Source of the DNA: Micromonospora pallida
GTDB taxonomy: Bacteria; Actinomycetota; Actinomycetes; Mycobacteriales; Micromonosporaceae
Assembly: GCF_900090325.1 (NCBI RefSeq)
Contig: NZ_FMHW01000002.1
Span: 4,465,001 to 4,529,000 of the forward strand
Reading direction: 5' to 3'
Length of the DNA stretch: 64,000 nucleotides
Program-made: the position numbers and the translations under genes
Notes under the pieces: generated by a model
Told to the model about the DNA's origin: nothing
What the model saw: only the letters and a program-made list of their open reading frames with translations
Database searches by the model: none
Shown here: in pieces, positions 19,153 through 31,196 of the stretch
Layout: each line of letters starts with the position of its first letter
Position numbering within the stretch: position 1 is the stretch's first letter

Positions 19153-19243
19153 CACCGACGACGGTCCTCCCGGCCGGCGAACGCACCGAACCCGGCATCC
19201 GCAGACCGGGGACGACCGGCTGGCAGGCGACCCCGACCACGAA

Positions 19244-19275
19244 CAGGGGCCCGGCCAGTGGTGGCCGGGCCCCTG
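19244..19275 (-). terminator. Bidirectional terminator between the hypothetical gene and serA
   Basis: CAGGGGCCCGGCCA and TGGCCGGGCCCCTG form 14 perfect pairs around the loop GTGG, 20 bases from the serA stop and 91 bases from the convergent gene stop. It can serve both strands. Confidence 0.75.
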
Positions 19276-19295
19276 TGACGTGCGGGGACGGAAGA

Positions 19296-20891
19296 CTACT
19301 CGTCGCGCAGGTCGGCGGCGGACGCGGCGGTCGCGCCGATCGAGTCGGCGGCCGAGGTGAGCAGGTCCGCGCCGAGGGCCTGGTCGACGGTGAGCGTCAT
19401 CAGCGTCTCACCGCCGGCCTCGCGACGGGCCACCTGCATGGCCGCGATGTTGATGCCGGCCTCGCCGAGCAGCGTACCGACGGTGCCGACCACGCCGGGC
19501 CGGTCGACGTAGCGGAGGAAGAGCAGGATGCCCTCCGCACCGATCTCCACGTCGAAGCCGTCGACCTCGGTCAGCTTGATGACGTCCCGCCCGCCGCTGG
19601 TGACGACGGTGCCCGAGACGCTGACCGTACGGCCGTCGGGCAGCGCGCCCCGGACGGTGACCAGGGTGGGCTGATCCGCCTCGGTCTGGCTGGTCAGGGT
19701 GACCTCGACCCCGCGCTCGGCGGCGAGGTGCGGGGCGTTGACGTAGGTGACCTGCTCCTCGACGACCGAGCTGAACAGCCCCTTGGTCGCGGCGAGCTTG
19801 AGCACCGAGACGTCGTGGTTGGCGATCTCGCCGCGTACCTCGACGGTGACGCTGGCGGCCACCCCGCCGGCCACCGCGGTGAAGGCCCGGCCCAGCTTCT
19901 CGGCCAGCGGCAGCAGCGGCCGGACGTCCTCGGCGACCACGCCGCCGGCCTGGACGTTCACCGCGTCCGGCACGAACTCGCCCTGGAGGGCCAGCTTGAC
20001 GCTCTTCGCGACGGCGAGACCGGCCTTGTCCTGCGCCTCGTGGGTGGAGGCGCCCAGGTGCGGGGTGGCCACCACGTTGTCGAAGGCGAACAGCGGCGAG
20101 GAGGTGCAGGGCTCCTTGGCGTACACGTCGACGCCGGCGCCGGCGACCCGGCCCTCGGCGATGGCGTCGGCCAGCGCCTGCTCGTCGACCAGGCCACCCC
20201 GGGCGGCGTTGACGATCCGCACGCCCGGCTTGACGACGGCCAGTTCCTTCTCGCCGATCAGGCCGACCGTCTCCGGGGTCTTCGGCAGGTGGATCGAGAT
20301 GAAGTCGCTCTCCCGCAGCAGCTCCTCCAAGCCGACCAGGCGGACCCCGAGCTGGGCCGCGCGGGCCGGCTGGATGTAGGGGTCGTACGCGATCAGCCGG
20401 GTGCCGAAGGCGGCGATCCGCTGGGCGAAGAGGACGCCGATCCGGCCGAGGCCGACCACGCCGACGGTCTTGCCCTGGATCTCGACGCCGGTGTACTTGG
20501 ACCGCTTCCACTCGCCCGCCTTGAGCGCCGCGCTGGCGCTGGCGGTGTTCCGCGCCACGGCGAGGAGCAGGGCCACGGCCTGCTCGGCGGCGGAGACGAT
20601 GTTCGAGGTGGGCGCGTTGACCACCATGACGCCCCGGGCGGTGGCGGCGGGCACCTCGACGTTGTCCAGTCCGACGCCCGCGCGGGCGACCACCTTGAGC
20701 CGGGGGGCGGCGGCGACGGCCTCCGCGTCGATCTGGGTGGCACTGCGCACGATCACCGCGTCGGCCTCGGCGAGGGCGGAGAGCAGCGCCGGGCGGTCGG
20801 TGCCGTCGACGTGACGTACGTCGAAGTCGTGGGCGAGCACCTCGATGGCGGCGGGAGCGAGTTCTTCGGCGATCAGTACGACAGGATTCAT
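19296..20891 (-). CDS. serA: D-3-phosphoglycerate dehydrogenase
   Basis: This enzyme catalyses the first committed step of serine synthesis, NAD-linked oxidation of 3-phosphoglycerate. It has 531 residues, the long actinobacterial form. It contains the 2-hydroxyacid dehydrogenase fold with NAD-binding GVVGLGRIGVLFAQRIAAFG (about 143-162), NAARGGLVDEQAL (catalytic Arg), catalytic His in ATPHLGAST, an allosteric-substrate-binding domain (about 315-450) and a C-terminal ACT domain (FLRYVDRPGVVGTVGTLL) that binds serine. ATG 20891 follows GAGGACCG. It sits between leuB and ilvC on the same strand, the M. tuberculosis order. Confidence 0.96.
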   Translation of the reverse strand: MNPVVLIAEELAPAAIEVLAHDFDVRHVDGTDRPALLSALAEADAVIVRSATQIDAEAVAAAPRLKVVARAGVGLDNVEVPAATARGVMVVNAPTSNIVSAAEQAVALLLAVARNTASASAALKAGEWKRSKYTGVEIQGKTVGVVGLGRIGVLFAQRIAAFGTRLIAYDPYIQPARAAQLGVRLVGLEELLRESDFISIHLPKTPETVGLIGEKELAVVKPGVRIVNAARGGLVDEQALADAIAEGRVAGAGVDVYAKEPCTSSPLFAFDNVVATPHLGASTHEAQDKAGLAVAKSVKLALQGEFVPDAVNVQAGGVVAEDVRPLLPLAEKLGRAFTAVAGGVAASVTVEVRGEIANHDVSVLKLAATKGLFSSVVEEQVTYVNAPHLAAERGVEVTLTSQTEADQPTLVTVRGALPDGRTVSVSGTVVTSGGRDVIKLTEVDGFDVEIGAEGILLFLRYVDRPGVVGTVGTLLGEAGINIAAMQVARREAGGETLMTLTVDQALGADLLTSAADSIGATAASAADLRDE

Positions 20892-21332
20892 CGGTCCTCG
20901 TAGATATCGTCAGGGCGGATCGGCGTCGTCGACGGGACGCCGCGCTGCGCCCTGTTGCTTGACCGGGCCATGGGCCGTGCGGGTGCCGGGGAACCTACCG
21001 CAGTGGCGTGCGGGGCACCGGGAACACCTACCCGCGATGGTAGGCCGATGCCCGCCGCCGCTGTCCGAGGGACCGGGGTGAGGGCCCTCACACACCAGCC
21101 GGGCATGAGACGGTTCTCGACCGATCGTGCGGATCCGACACGAGGCCCGGACCGGTCACCCGTCCGCCATCGTCCGTTCAACCGCTGGCCGGGCCCGAGG
21201 CGTTGATCACCCGGTCCCAGCAACTGAGCAGAACGGCCGCCTCGATTCCGCCAAAATGGGGGTATCAGGGCGCGTGGGATGCCGCGATATCGCCAAAACC
21301 GAGTCGACCAAGGCGAGGGCGGAAAGAGACGC
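20892..21332. other. Intergenic region upstream of serA
   Basis: These 441 bases contain no convincing gene. They must hold the serA promoter, but I could not pick a good -35/-10 pair. A locally A-rich patch (CCGCCAAAATGGGGG near 21248) stands out from the GC-rich background. Confidence 0.4.
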
Positions 21333-21376
21333 GGCCCGTGGTCCGGACGCCGGGTGGGGCGTCGGGGCCACGGGCC
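21333..21376 (-). terminator. ilvC terminator hairpin
   Basis: GGCCCGTGGTCCGGACGCC pairs with GGCGTCGGGGCCACGGGCC (17 of 19 positions, including G-U) across a six-base loop, 50 bases after the ilvC stop on the minus strand. Confidence 0.65.
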
Positions 21377-21426
21377 ACGTCAGCAGCGGTCCGCCGCACG
21401 GCGGGCCGCGTCAGAACGAACCGGGG

Positions 21427-23096
<1,670 letters not shown>

Positions 23097-23175
23097 GCCA
23101 GGGCCTCGCTTCGCTCGGTCGCGCCGGTGCGCGACATCTGACTGCGCTTGCTGTTTCCGTCGTCGCGCCGATCCA

Positions 23176-25035
23176 TCAGACGTCGTCCTCGTCGAAGGCC
23201 GGGCGGACACCACGGGCGAACATGATCTCGTCGTTGCTGGTGCCGGCGGCGACCATCGGCCAGACCATCGCGTCCTTGCCGACCACGAAGTCGATCACCA
23301 CGGGCGCGTCGTCGATCGCCATCGCGGCCTCGATGGTCTTGTCCACGTCGGCGGCGTTCTCGCAGCGCAGGCCGATGCAGCCGAGCGCCTCGGCCAGCTT
23401 GACGAAGTCCGGGATGCGGTGCTTGTGGGTGCCCAGCTCAGTGTTGGAGTAGCGCTCCCCGTAGAAGAGGGTCTGCCACTGCCGGACCATGCCCAGGTTG
23501 CCGTTGTTGATGATGGCGATCTTGACCGGGATGCCCTCCAGGGCACAGGTCGCCAGCTCCTGATTGGTCATCTGGAAGCAGCCGTCGCCGTCCACCGCCC
23601 AGACCACCGTGTCCGGCTTGCCGACCTTCGCGCCCATCGCGGCGGGAACCGCGTACCCCATCGTGCCGGCGCCGCCGGAGTTCAGCCAGGTGTACGGCTT
23701 CTCGTACGAGATGAACTGCGCCGCCCACATCTGGTGCTGCCCGACCCCGGCCACGTAGATGGCGTCCGGGCCGACCAACTCGCCGAGCCGCTTGATCACG
23801 TACTGCGGGGCGAGGGTGCCGTCGGCGGGCTCGTCGTAGCCGAGCGGGTAACGCCCGCGCAGGTCGTCGAGCTGCGCCCACCAGTCGGTCAACTCGGGCG
23901 TCCGACCGGCGGCGTGCTCGACGGTGACCGCGCCGATCAGCTCGTCGATGACGTGCCGGGCGTCACCGACGATCGGCACGTCCGCCGTCCGGTTCTTGCC
24001 GATCTCGGCCGGGTCGATGTCGGCGTGGACCACGGTCGCGCCGGGGGCGAAGGAGTCCAGCCGGCCGGTCACCCGGTCGTCGAAGCGTGCCCCGAGAGCC
24101 ACGATCAGGTCGGACTTCTGCAACGCGTAGACCGCGGCGACCGTGCCGTGCATGCCGGGCATGCCCAGGTGCTGTTCGTGCGAGTCGGGGAACGCCCCGC
24201 GCGCCATCAGCGTGGTGACCACCGGAATGCCGGTGAGCTCGGCGAGCCGGCGCAGCCCCTCGGTGGCCCCGGCCTTGAGCACGCCACCGCCGACGTAGAG
24301 CACCGGCCGGCGGGCGGTGGTCATCAGCCGGGCCGCCTCGCGGATCTGCTTGCCGTGCGGGTGCAGGGTCGGGCGGTAGCCGGGCAGGTCGAGAACGGGC
24401 GGCCAGGTGAAGGTGGTCTGCGCCTGGAGGACGTCCTTGGGGATGTCCACCAGGACCGGGCCGGGTCGGCCGGTCAGGGCGAGGTGGAACGCCTCGGCCA
24501 GCACCTGCGGGATCTCCTCGGGGGTCTGCACGAGGAAGTTGTGCTTGGTGATCGGCAGGGTGATGCCCTGGATGTCCGCCTCCTGGAAGGCGTCCGTGCC
24601 GATCGCCGGGCGGGGGACCTGCCCGGTGATCGCGACCAGCGGCACCGAGTCCATGTACGCGTCGGCGATCGGGGTGACCAGGTTCGTCGCGCCGGGGCCG
24701 GAGGTGGCGATGCACACCCCGACCCGGCCGGTGGCCTGCGCGTACCCGGTCGCCGCGTGTCCCGCGCCCTGCTCGTGCCGGACCAGGATGTGCCGGACCC
24801 GGGAGTCGTAGAGCGGGTCGTACGCCGGCAGGATCGCCCCGCCGGGGATGCCGAACACCACGTCGACGCCGAGCGCCTCGAGCGAGCGCACCAGCGAGCC
24901 GGCGCCGGAGACCTGGAGCGGGGTGTCCGGGGCGGATACCGCCGGAACGGCGGCACGGTCGACGGCGGCGGGCTCGGCGGTCGGCCGGCCGCGCCGGGCG
25001 GAGTGGGCGAGGGTCTCTGGCGTGGGTCGCGTCAT
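23176..25035 (-). CDS. ilvB: Acetolactate synthase large (catalytic) subunit
   Basis: This ThDP/FAD/Mg enzyme condenses two pyruvates, or pyruvate with 2-oxobutyrate. It has 619 residues with an extended, disordered N-terminus of about 38 residues. The catalytic Glu is in [16 protein letters not shown], and the ThDP-Mg motif is [20 protein letters not shown]...[23 protein letters not shown] marks the N-terminal ThDP domain. ATG 25035 ([11 protein letters not shown]) is chosen as the first Met after the leader region. A leader peptide, two hairpins and a promoter lie within the 215 bases upstream. Confidence 0.97.
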   Translation of the reverse strand: MTRPTPETLAHSARRGRPTAEPAAVDRAAVPAVSAPDTPLQVSGAGSLVRSLEALGVDVVFGIPGGAILPAYDPLYDSRVRHILVRHEQGAGHAATGYAQATGRVGVCIATSGPGATNLVTPIADAYMDSVPLVAITGQVPRPAIGTDAFQEADIQGITLPITKHNFLVQTPEEIPQVLAEAFHLALTGRPGPVLVDIPKDVLQAQTTFTWPPVLDLPGYRPTLHPHGKQIREAARLMTTARRPVLYVGGGVLKAGATEGLRRLAELTGIPVVTTLMARGAFPDSHEQHLGMPGMHGTVAAVYALQKSDLIVALGARFDDRVTGRLDSFAPGATVVHADIDPAEIGKNRTADVPIVGDARHVIDELIGAVTVEHAAGRTPELTDWWAQLDDLRGRYPLGYDEPADGTLAPQYVIKRLGELVGPDAIYVAGVGQHQMWAAQFISYEKPYTWLNSGGAGTMGYAVPAAMGAKVGKPDTVVWAVDGDGCFQMTNQELATCALEGIPVKIAIINNGNLGMVRQWQTLFYGERYSNTELGTHKHRIPDFVKLAEALGCIGLRCENAADVDKTIEAAMAIDDAPVVIDFVVGKDAMVWPMVAAGTSNDEIMFARGVRPAFDEDDV

Positions 25036-25120
25036 GGCGGTTCTGACCTTCGGCTCGGGTGTGTGGCTCGTCAAGCAGTGCAACGCGGGCGGGGCCCGCC
25101 CCGATGGGTCCAACGGCAAT

Positions 25121-25151
25121 AAAAACGGCCCTCGTGCAGATGCACGGGGCC
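25121..25151 (-). terminator. ilvB attenuator terminator
   Basis: On the minus strand GGCCCCGTGC pairs with GCACG(A)GGGCC (ten pairs, one bulged A, loop AUCT), followed by G and five U residues (25125-25121). It lies 86 bases before the ilvB ATG. This is a textbook intrinsic terminator in a GC-rich genome where U-tract terminators are rare. Confidence 0.85.
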
Positions 25152-25180
25152 AGCGCACTCTCACGAGAGGAGAGTGCGCT
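25152..25180 (-). promoter_or_regulatory. ilvB leader pause/antiterminator hairpin
   Basis: AGCGCACTCT (25180-25171) and AGAGTGCGCT (25161-25152) pair perfectly over ten bases. The stem starts on the last base of the leader-peptide stop codon, so a ribosome at the stop would occlude its 5' arm. It directly abuts the terminator stem. Confidence 0.7.
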
Positions 25181-25215
25181 CAGGTAAGTACTCGCGAGAG
25201 GCGGAACGACGGCAT
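25180..25215 (-). CDS. ilvB leader peptide MPSFRLSRVLT
   Basis: An 11-residue ORF, ATG 25215 to TGA 25180, ends in Val-Leu-Thr encoded by GTA CTT ACC; GTA and CTT are rare codons here. A further Leu codon is at position 6. Starvation for Val or Leu would stall ribosomes on GTA-CTT, just before the stem at 25152-25180. It parallels leader peptides known upstream of ilvBNC in Corynebacterium, Mycobacterium and Streptomyces. No ribosome site precedes the ATG, and the promoter places the transcription start on or next to the ATG, so it is probably leaderless. Confidence 0.8.
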   Translation of the reverse strand: MPSFRLSRVLT

Positions 25216-25221
25216 GGGAAC

Positions 25222-25250
25222 AGCCTGACGCATCTCACGCGATGAGTCAA
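25222..25250 (-). promoter_or_regulatory. ilvB promoter
   Basis: TTGACT (25250-25245), a 17-base spacer and CAGGCT (25227-25222) make a good housekeeping-sigma promoter. The expected start, about seven bases beyond the -10, coincides with the A of the leader ATG. Confidence 0.75.
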
Positions 25251-25267
25251 CTGATCTCACATGTTGG

Positions 25268-27778
25268 TCAACGGAATGCCGCGCCCCCGCGTATGTCCTG
25301 CGCCACACCCGGTCCCACCTGCGCAGACTCCGTCTCACCGGGGTCACGTCCGGTCGGCTCCGCCACTGCGGACACCGTCTCACCGAGGCCGCGTCCGGTC
25401 GGCTCCGCCGGCGCGGAACGCGGTCGCGGCGGGTCGATCCGATCGGTCCGCGCGACCGTCGGATCCACCGGGTCGAGCCGGGCCGCCGGGTCGCCGTCGA
25501 TGGGCGGGACCGGGCGCGCGCCCCCCGAGGTCGCCGCGTCCAGCATCGCCTCCAGGTGCTCCGCCGGTACGCCCCAGCCGAAGAGCGCCCCCTGCCCGAA
25601 CCGGCAGCCGGCGGCGACCACCGCGGCCAGCTCGGTCGGCGAGGTGACCCCCTCGGCGATCACCTCCAGCCCGAGCTGGTGGCCCAGCCGCATCACGACG
25701 TCGACCATCGGGGCGAAGGGCGGCCCCTCCCGGTCCACCGGGCGGACCGGCTCGTGCTCGGCGACCAGACTGTGGTCGATCTTGAGGATGTCGATCGGCA
25801 GGCGGCGGAGCTGCCCCAGGGAGGAGTACCCCGCGCCGAAGTCGTCCAGGGCGATCCGCACCCCGGTCCGGCGCAGCGCGGTCAACCGCCGGATCAGCGC
25901 GTCGACGTCGGTCGCCACGGTGTGCTCGGTCACCTCGAGCACCAGCCGCTGTGGCGGCACCCCGTGCGCCCGCAGCGCTTCGGCCACCTGGACGACGTAC
26001 TCCTCGGCGTGCAGTTCCTTGGGCGAGACGTTCACCGACACCCAGACGTCGTGGCCGTCGGCCAGCCAGCGGGAGAGCTGGAGACATGCCTGGTCGAGCA
26101 CCCAGGCACCGAGCGCGGAGATCATCCCGCACTCCTCGGCGAGCGGGATGAACTCGTCCGGCCGGACCGCGCCCAGCTCCGGGTGGCGCCAGCGGAGCAG
26201 CGCCTCCGCCCCGACCGGGCGCACCGACGGCAGGGAGGCCACCGGCTGGAAGACCAGCCGCAGCTCGTCGCGCCCGATCGCGCCCCGCAGCTCGTGCTCC
26301 ACGGTCGTCCGGCGGCGCAGCATCCGCTCGTGCGCGGCGTCGTACCGCTCGACCCGGTTCTTGCCCTGTTGCTTGGCGTGGCGCAGGGCCAGGTCGGCGT
26401 GGCGCAGCAGCACCTCGACGTCCGGCTCGTCGGCGTGGCGGGGCGCCGTCGCGTCGTCCAGGTCGACCCGCCCGGCGACCCCGACGCTGACCGAGAGGAA
26501 GACCGGCCCGCCCGGCTGCTCGTACGCCTCGTCGAGCGCGTTCAGCAGCGTCCGGGCGAGCTGGTCGGCATCGGCCGGACTCCGCCGGGTGAGCACCGCG
26601 AACTCGTCCCCGCCGAGGCGGGCGGGCAGGTCACCGGGGTCCTGGTGGACGCGCAGCCGCCGCCCCACCTCGGCCAGCACCGCGTCGCCGACGTCGTGCC
26701 CCCGTACGTCGTTGACGTGCTTGAAGCCGTCCAGGTCGAGGCTGAGCAGCACCACCGGTCCACCGGCGGCGACGGCGGACGACAGCACGCGCATCAGCCC
26801 CCGTCGGTTGGCCAGTCCGGTCAACGCGTCGGTGTGTGCCAGCTCACGGAAGTGCGCCTCCCGCTCGGCCAACCGGGCGGCGTACCCGCGCATGTCGTGC
26901 AGGGTGAGGTACTGCCGGGTCACCAGCGCGAAGCCCTCAAGGCTGCCCGCCGTGATGGCGAGGGCGTCGAACCGGCCGTCCTGGAAGAGGTGGTACGTGG
27001 CCGAGGCGGCCATGGCGATCATCGGAATGAAGGCGTACTCGCTGTCCCGGCGGATCAGGTCGGCCGCGACCTCGCCGGGCGGGTCGGTGGTGTGCACGGC
27101 GAGCCCGGCGGAGAGCAGCCCGACGGCGAGCAGCACCCCACCGACCAGGGCCATCCGGGGTCCGCCGCCGCAGAGCCCGCCGGCCACCCCCAGCCCGCCG
27201 CAGACCGTGTTGGTGACGCCGCAGCAGAGCCCGGCCAGCCGGGTCCGGGGACGGGGCGCGCGGGCGGCGACGACCGCGTTCAGCCCGGCGGCGAGGGCCG
27301 CGCTGACCGTGGCGAGCAGGATCGGCGCGCAGTCCAGGTGGGCGGTCTCGCCGAGCAGCCGGGTGGGTTCGGAGAAGAGCACCCAGCCGACGAACCAGAA
27401 CGCCGCCGCCGCGATCACCCCGTCGAGGAGCAACCGGACCGCCCCGGACGGCGACCCGACGACCCCGGGCATCCGGAGCAGTCCGGCGCAGCCGAACAGG
27501 CCGCTCACCGCGATACCGATGGCGACCGCGGTCGCCCAGCCTGTTCGTTCCCCGTGGTGGTGGTCCTGGCTGGCGGCGGCGACCAGCCCGGCGACCAGGC
27601 TGAGTGTCGCCACCGTGGCGCCCGTGGCGAGCAGCAGGTGGGCCTGCCGGTACCCGCCGCTACGGTGCCGGACCGAGACGACCAGCAGACCGGTGGCCGT
27701 GGTCGCCCCGAGCCCGCTCAGCATCGCGACTGCGATCATGACCGGGGAGAACTGCACAGGGTCAACTCTGCCGGACAT
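25268..27778 (-). CDS. Membrane GGDEF-EAL c-di-GMP turnover protein
   Basis: This 836-residue protein has about eight predicted N-terminal membrane helices (residues 10-260), a short linker, a GGDEF domain with intact LGGDEF (about residue 388) and an EAL domain. The EAL domain has [10 protein letters not shown] (about 527), [21 protein letters not shown] and EGVTSPTE. Both catalytic signatures look intact, so it could make and degrade cyclic di-GMP. The last 70 residues are a low-complexity Pro/Glu/Thr tail with a repeated AEPTGR-x-x-GET unit. ATG 27778. It ends 18 bases before the ilvB -35 box and is divergent from ilvD. Confidence 0.93.
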   Translation of the reverse strand: MSGRVDPVQFSPVMIAVAMLSGLGATTATGLLVVSVRHRSGGYRQAHLLLATGATVATLSLVAGLVAAASQDHHHGERTGWATAVAIGIAVSGLFGCAGLLRMPGVVGSPSGAVRLLLDGVIAAAAFWFVGWVLFSEPTRLLGETAHLDCAPILLATVSAALAAGLNAVVAARAPRPRTRLAGLCCGVTNTVCGGLGVAGGLCGGGPRMALVGGVLLAVGLLSAGLAVHTTDPPGEVAADLIRRDSEYAFIPMIAMAASATYHLFQDGRFDALAITAGSLEGFALVTRQYLTLHDMRGYAARLAEREAHFRELAHTDALTGLANRRGLMRVLSSAVAAGGPVVLLSLDLDGFKHVNDVRGHDVGDAVLAEVGRRLRVHQDPGDLPARLGGDEFAVLTRRSPADADQLARTLLNALDEAYEQPGGPVFLSVSVGVAGRVDLDDATAPRHADEPDVEVLLRHADLALRHAKQQGKNRVERYDAAHERMLRRRTTVEHELRGAIGRDELRLVFQPVASLPSVRPVGAEALLRWRHPELGAVRPDEFIPLAEECGMISALGAWVLDQACLQLSRWLADGHDVWVSVNVSPKELHAEEYVVQVAEALRAHGVPPQRLVLEVTEHTVATDVDALIRRLTALRRTGVRIALDDFGAGYSSLGQLRRLPIDILKIDHSLVAEHEPVRPVDREGPPFAPMVDVVMRLGHQLGLEVIAEGVTSPTELAAVVAAGCRFGQGALFGWGVPAEHLEAMLDAATSGGARPVPPIDGDPAARLDPVDPTVARTDRIDPPRPRSAPAEPTGRGLGETVSAVAEPTGRDPGETESAQVGPGVAQDIRGGAAFR
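25329..25420 (-). repeat. Imperfect 45-48-bp tandem repeat in the tail of the GGDEF-EAL gene
   Basis: Two adjacent copies of GTCTCACCG-x-GG-x-C-x-CGTCCGGTCGGCTCCGCC (plus-strand reading) encode the AEPTGR-GET tail repeat. The copies differ at a few positions. Confidence 0.6.
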
Positions 27779-27868
27779 CGCCGTCGCGCGGGGGGCCGGG
27801 TGTGCATCTGTTGGGACACAGCCTCATCGCCGTGGGCGCACCCGTCGGACGGTGCAACACTTGACCCC

Positions 27869-29716
27869 ATGCCTGAGCTGCGGTCGAAGACCTCCACGCA
27901 CGGTCGGACGATGGCCGGCGCCCGGGCCCTCTGGCGGGCCACCGGGATGACCGACGACGACTTCGGTAAGCCGATCGTCGCCATCGCCAACAGTTTCACC
28001 CAGTTCGTACCCGGACACGTCCACCTCAAGGACCTCGGTGGCCTGGTCGCCGACGCGGTGGCCGAGGCCGGCGGGGTGGGGCGGGAGTTCAACACGATCG
28101 CGGTGGACGACGGCATCGCCATGGGGCACGGCGGGATGCTCTACTCGCTGCCCAGCCGGGAGTTGATCGCCGACGCGGTCGAGTACATGGTCAACGCGCA
28201 CTGCGCGGACGCCCTGGTCTGCATCTCGAACTGCGACAAGATCACGCCGGGCATGCTGCTGGCGGCGCTGCGGCTGAACATCCCGACCGTCTTCGTCTCC
28301 GGCGGCCCGATGGAGGCCGGCAAGACGGTGGCGATCGAGGGGATCGTCCACTCCAAGATCGACCTGATCGACGCGATGATCGCGTCGTCCAACGAGGCGG
28401 TCACCGACGACCAGCTCGGCGCGATCGAGCGGTCCGCCTGCCCGACCTGCGGCTCCTGCTCCGGCATGTTCACCGCGAACTCGATGAACTGCCTGACCGA
28501 GGCGATCGGGCTGGCGCTGCCGGGCAACGGGTCGACCCTGGCCACCCACGCCGCGCGCCGGTCGCTCTTCGTCGAGGCCGGCCGCACCGTCGTGGAGGTC
28601 GCCAAGCGCTGGTACGAGCACGACGACGCCTCGGTGCTGCCCCGGTCGATCGCCAACCGGTCGGCGTTCGAGAACGCCGTCGCCCTGGACGTGGCGATGG
28701 GCGGCTCGACCAACACGATCCTGCACCTGCTCGCCGCCGCCCGCGAGGCGGAACTGGACTTCGACGTCGCCGCCATCGACGCGATCTCCCGGCGGGTGCC
28801 CTGCCTGGCCAAGGTCGCCCCGAACTCGCCCCAGTACCACATGGAGGACGTGCACCGGGCCGGCGGCATCCCGGCCATCCTCGGCGAACTGGACCGCGCC
28901 GGGCTGCTGCACCGGGACGTGTCCTCGGTCCACTCCCCCTCGCTGGACCGGTGGCTGGCCGACTGGGACGTCCGGGGCGGCTCGGCGACGCCGGAGGCGG
29001 TCGAACTGTTCCACGCCGCCCCCGGCGGGGTTCGCACCACCGAGCCGTTCTCCACCACCAACCGTTGGTCCACGCTGGACACCGACGCGGCCGGCGGGTG
29101 CATCCGGGACCGCGAGCACGCGTACTCGGCCGACGGCGGGCTGGCCATCCTGCACGGCAACCTCGCCCCGGAGGGCTGCGTGGTGAAGACCGCCGGGGTG
29201 CCCGAGGAGTGCCTGACCTTCCGGGGCCCGGCGAAGGTCTACGAGTCCCAGGACGACGCGGTGTCGGCGATCCTCGCCAAGGAGGTCGTCGCCGGGGACG
29301 TGGTGGTGATCCGGTACGAGGGCCCCAAGGGCGGCCCCGGCATGCAGGAGATGCTCTACCCGACCTCGTTCCTCAAGGGACGTGGCCTGGGCCGGTCCTG
29401 CGCGCTGCTCACCGACGGCCGGTTCTCCGGCGGCACCTCCGGCCTCTCCATCGGGCACGCCTCCCCCGAGGCCGCCTCCGGCGGGCTGATCGCCCTGGTC
29501 GAGCCGGGCGACGAGATCGTCATCGACATCCCGAACCGGTCGATCGAGCTGAACGTGCCGGCCGACGTGCTGGAGGCCCGGCGGATCGCGCAGGAGAAGC
29601 GGGACCGGCCGTACACCCCGGTGGACCGGCAGCGCCCGGTCTCCGCCGCCCTGCGCGCGTACGCCTCGATGGCCACCTCGGCCAGCGACGGCGCCTACCG
29701 CCGCGTGCCGGACTGA
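27869..29716 (+). CDS. ilvD: Dihydroxy-acid dehydratase
   Basis: This enzyme dehydrates dihydroxy acids to the 2-oxo precursors of Val and Ile. It has 615 residues, colinear with the E. coli [4Fe-4S] type. Cluster and Mg ligands are in the [10 protein letters not shown] context, [11 protein letters not shown] and [34 protein letters not shown] is the C-terminal signature. ATG 27869 gives the canonical [13 protein letters not shown]. No ribosome site is seen; an AACACT -10-like element ends seven bases upstream, so the mRNA may be leaderless. It is divergent from the GGDEF-EAL gene and convergent with the ABA4-like gene, overlapping its end by 22 bases. Confidence 0.97.
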   Translation: MPELRSKTSTHGRTMAGARALWRATGMTDDDFGKPIVAIANSFTQFVPGHVHLKDLGGLVADAVAEAGGVGREFNTIAVDDGIAMGHGGMLYSLPSRELIADAVEYMVNAHCADALVCISNCDKITPGMLLAALRLNIPTVFVSGGPMEAGKTVAIEGIVHSKIDLIDAMIASSNEAVTDDQLGAIERSACPTCGSCSGMFTANSMNCLTEAIGLALPGNGSTLATHAARRSLFVEAGRTVVEVAKRWYEHDDASVLPRSIANRSAFENAVALDVAMGGSTNTILHLLAAAREAELDFDVAAIDAISRRVPCLAKVAPNSPQYHMEDVHRAGGIPAILGELDRAGLLHRDVSSVHSPSLDRWLADWDVRGGSATPEAVELFHAAPGGVRTTEPFSTTNRWSTLDTDAAGGCIRDREHAYSADGGLAILHGNLAPEGCVVKTAGVPEECLTFRGPAKVYESQDDAVSAILAKEVVAGDVVVIRYEGPKGGPGMQEMLYPTSFLKGRGLGRSCALLTDGRFSGGTSGLSIGHASPEAASGGLIALVEPGDEIVIDIPNRSIELNVPADVLEARRIAQEKRDRPYTPVDRQRPVSAALRAYASMATSASDGAYRRVPD

Positions 29717-30204
29717 GCGACGGTTCCGCCGGACGGGGTGACCCCGTCCGGCGGAACCTGGCCGTTCCCCGGCCTCGGCAGCGGCGACCTGCGCCCGGCC
29801 ACCTCCCGCAAGGCCAGGTGGGCGAGGAGACCCACCGGGGCGAGCAGGATGGTCAGCACCAGGATCGGGCCGGTCACCAGCGGATGCATGCCCCGCTCCC
29901 GGCTGTCCAGGTACATCCACCGGCCGACGAAGAGGTCGAAGGCGATCACGTGCGCCCAGATCGTCGCCGCGCCGGCCGGGGTGCCGAGGAACTCCGTCAA
30001 CCCGGCCAGCGAGGGCTGGCTCACCACCGGCCAGACCCGGTCGAACTCCGCGACCACGAGGACCAGATAGCCGACCATCGGCGGCACCACGATCAGCGGC
30101 GAGCCGACGATCCGCCGGGTCCACGACCAGCCGGGCAGCAGGATCATCAAGGCCCAGAAGGGTACGGCCAGCGGGAACGTCAGGTCGAAGATCCGCTCGG
30201 TCAC
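29695..30204 (-). CDS. ABA4-like membrane protein (DUF4281)
   Basis: This 169-residue protein has four or five hydrophobic segments. [12 protein letters not shown] and [12 protein letters not shown] match the ABA4-like family, named after a plant protein needed for neoxanthin synthesis; the bacterial role is unknown. GTG 30204 overlaps the upstream membrane gene by four bases (GTGA), so both are translated together. Its C-terminal 45 residues lack a hydrophobic segment and are encoded over the ilvD terminator hairpin, so this tail may be unconserved. The 3' end overlaps ilvD. Confidence 0.8.
   Translation of the reverse strand: MTERIFDLTFPLAVPFWALMILLPGWSWTRRIVGSPLIVVPPMVGYLVLVVAEFDRVWPVVSQPSLAGLTEFLGTPAGAATIWAHVIAFDLFVGRWMYLDSRERGMHPLVTGPILVLTILLAPVGLLAHLALREVAGRRSPLPRPGNGQVPPDGVTPSGGTVAQSGTRR
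29722..29758 (+). terminator. ilvD terminator hairpin inside the convergent gene
   Basis: GGTTCCGCCGGACGGGG and CCCCGTCCGGCGGAACC form 17 perfect pairs around a TGA loop, six bases after the ilvD stop. It lies within the coding end of the ABA4-like gene on the other strand. Confidence 0.8.
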
Positions 30205-31178
30205 CGCGTACCGCCGCTGAGGGCCGGCGTGGCGGCGGGCACCGGGGTCCGCGCGGTGGCGAGCACGGCGGCGGCCGCCCCGACGGTCACCAGCAGCAGT
30301 ACGCCGGCCGCGCCGAGGGTGGCCGCGTCCGGGGCGGTCAACGGCTGCCCACGCAGCGCCTGCCAGGTGACCAGGGCGACCAGTCCGGCGTACCCGGCGG
30401 CGACGGTGCGGACCAGGTTCCGGCGGGTACCGTCGTCGCGCAGTCGGGGCACGCGGCGGCCGAGTTGGAGCAGGGCCAGAGCGACCAGGGGCAGCACCTG
30501 GAGTCCGTGCATCCCGACGAAGTGCGGGATGCGCAGGTCACCGCCGGTGGTGCTCCAGCCGAGCAGCGGCAGTCCCGGCCCGCCGTCCGGGACGCCGACG
30601 TTGTGCGCGCCGACCACGGTCGCCACGCCCTCGCGCATCATGGCGTCCTGCTCCGGGGTGGGGCCGGTCATCAGGAAGCCGAGCGCCATCCCGGCCACTG
30701 CCAGGGCCAGCCCGAGGCGGACGGCCGACGAAGTGGCCCGGTCGGTGATCCGCTCCCGGAGCAGCAGGACGGCGACCACGAGGTTGGCCACCCAGAGCAC
30801 CGCGATGGTCGCCCCCATGGCCGTCCAGAGGACCGTGTCGACCGTGGTGAGCACGTTGTAGTGGCTCTGCCGGCCCCGGATCACCTGCCCCACGATGATC
30901 GCCATCTCGACGGCGGCCGTGACGGCGACGACCGTGCCGGCGCGCCGCCCGGCGGTGTGGTGCCGGCGGAGCAGGGAGAGGAGCCAGGCCAGCGTCGGCG
31001 CGTACAGGAGGAAGGAGAGGGCGAACTTGAGCGGCTTGGCCCAGATCGGCGCGCCGACCAGGGTGCGGTCGTCCACGACCAGACCGACGAAGCCGACCAC
31101 CGTCAGGACGGCCATCGCGGCGCCGAAGGCCATCAGCGGTCGGTGCAGGTAATAGAGGGAGGCGGGACGAGTTGCCAT
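30201..31178 (-). CDS. Polytopic membrane protein of unknown function
   Basis: This 325-residue protein has about eight transmembrane segments and no recognised catalytic motif. Notable conserved-looking parts are HRPLMAFGAAMA, IWAKPLKFALSF, RGRQSHYNV and IPHFVGMHGLQVLPL, whose His, Arg and Gln residues at membrane edges could bind a cofactor. A link to the oxygen- or carotenoid-related ABA4-like partner is speculation. ATG 31178 follows a GGAGG site (CCTGGAGGACGCC). It is the first gene of a two-gene operon and is divergent from a TetR regulator that probably controls it. Confidence 0.8.
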   Translation of the reverse strand: MATRPASLYYLHRPLMAFGAAMAVLTVVGFVGLVVDDRTLVGAPIWAKPLKFALSFLLYAPTLAWLLSLLRRHHTAGRRAGTVVAVTAAVEMAIIVGQVIRGRQSHYNVLTTVDTVLWTAMGATIAVLWVANLVVAVLLLRERITDRATSSAVRLGLALAVAGMALGFLMTGPTPEQDAMMREGVATVVGAHNVGVPDGGPGLPLLGWSTTGGDLRIPHFVGMHGLQVLPLVALALLQLGRRVPRLRDDGTRRNLVRTVAAGYAGLVALVTWQALRGQPLTAPDAATLGAAGVLLLVTVGAAAAVLATARTPVPAATPALSGGTR

Positions 31179-31196
31179 GGCGTCCTCCAGGAAGCT

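Noticed and set aside
25556..27868. Upstream extension of the ilvD frame by 771 codons
   Set aside because: It is antisense to the GGDEF-EAL gene; ilvD begins with its canonical residues at 27869.
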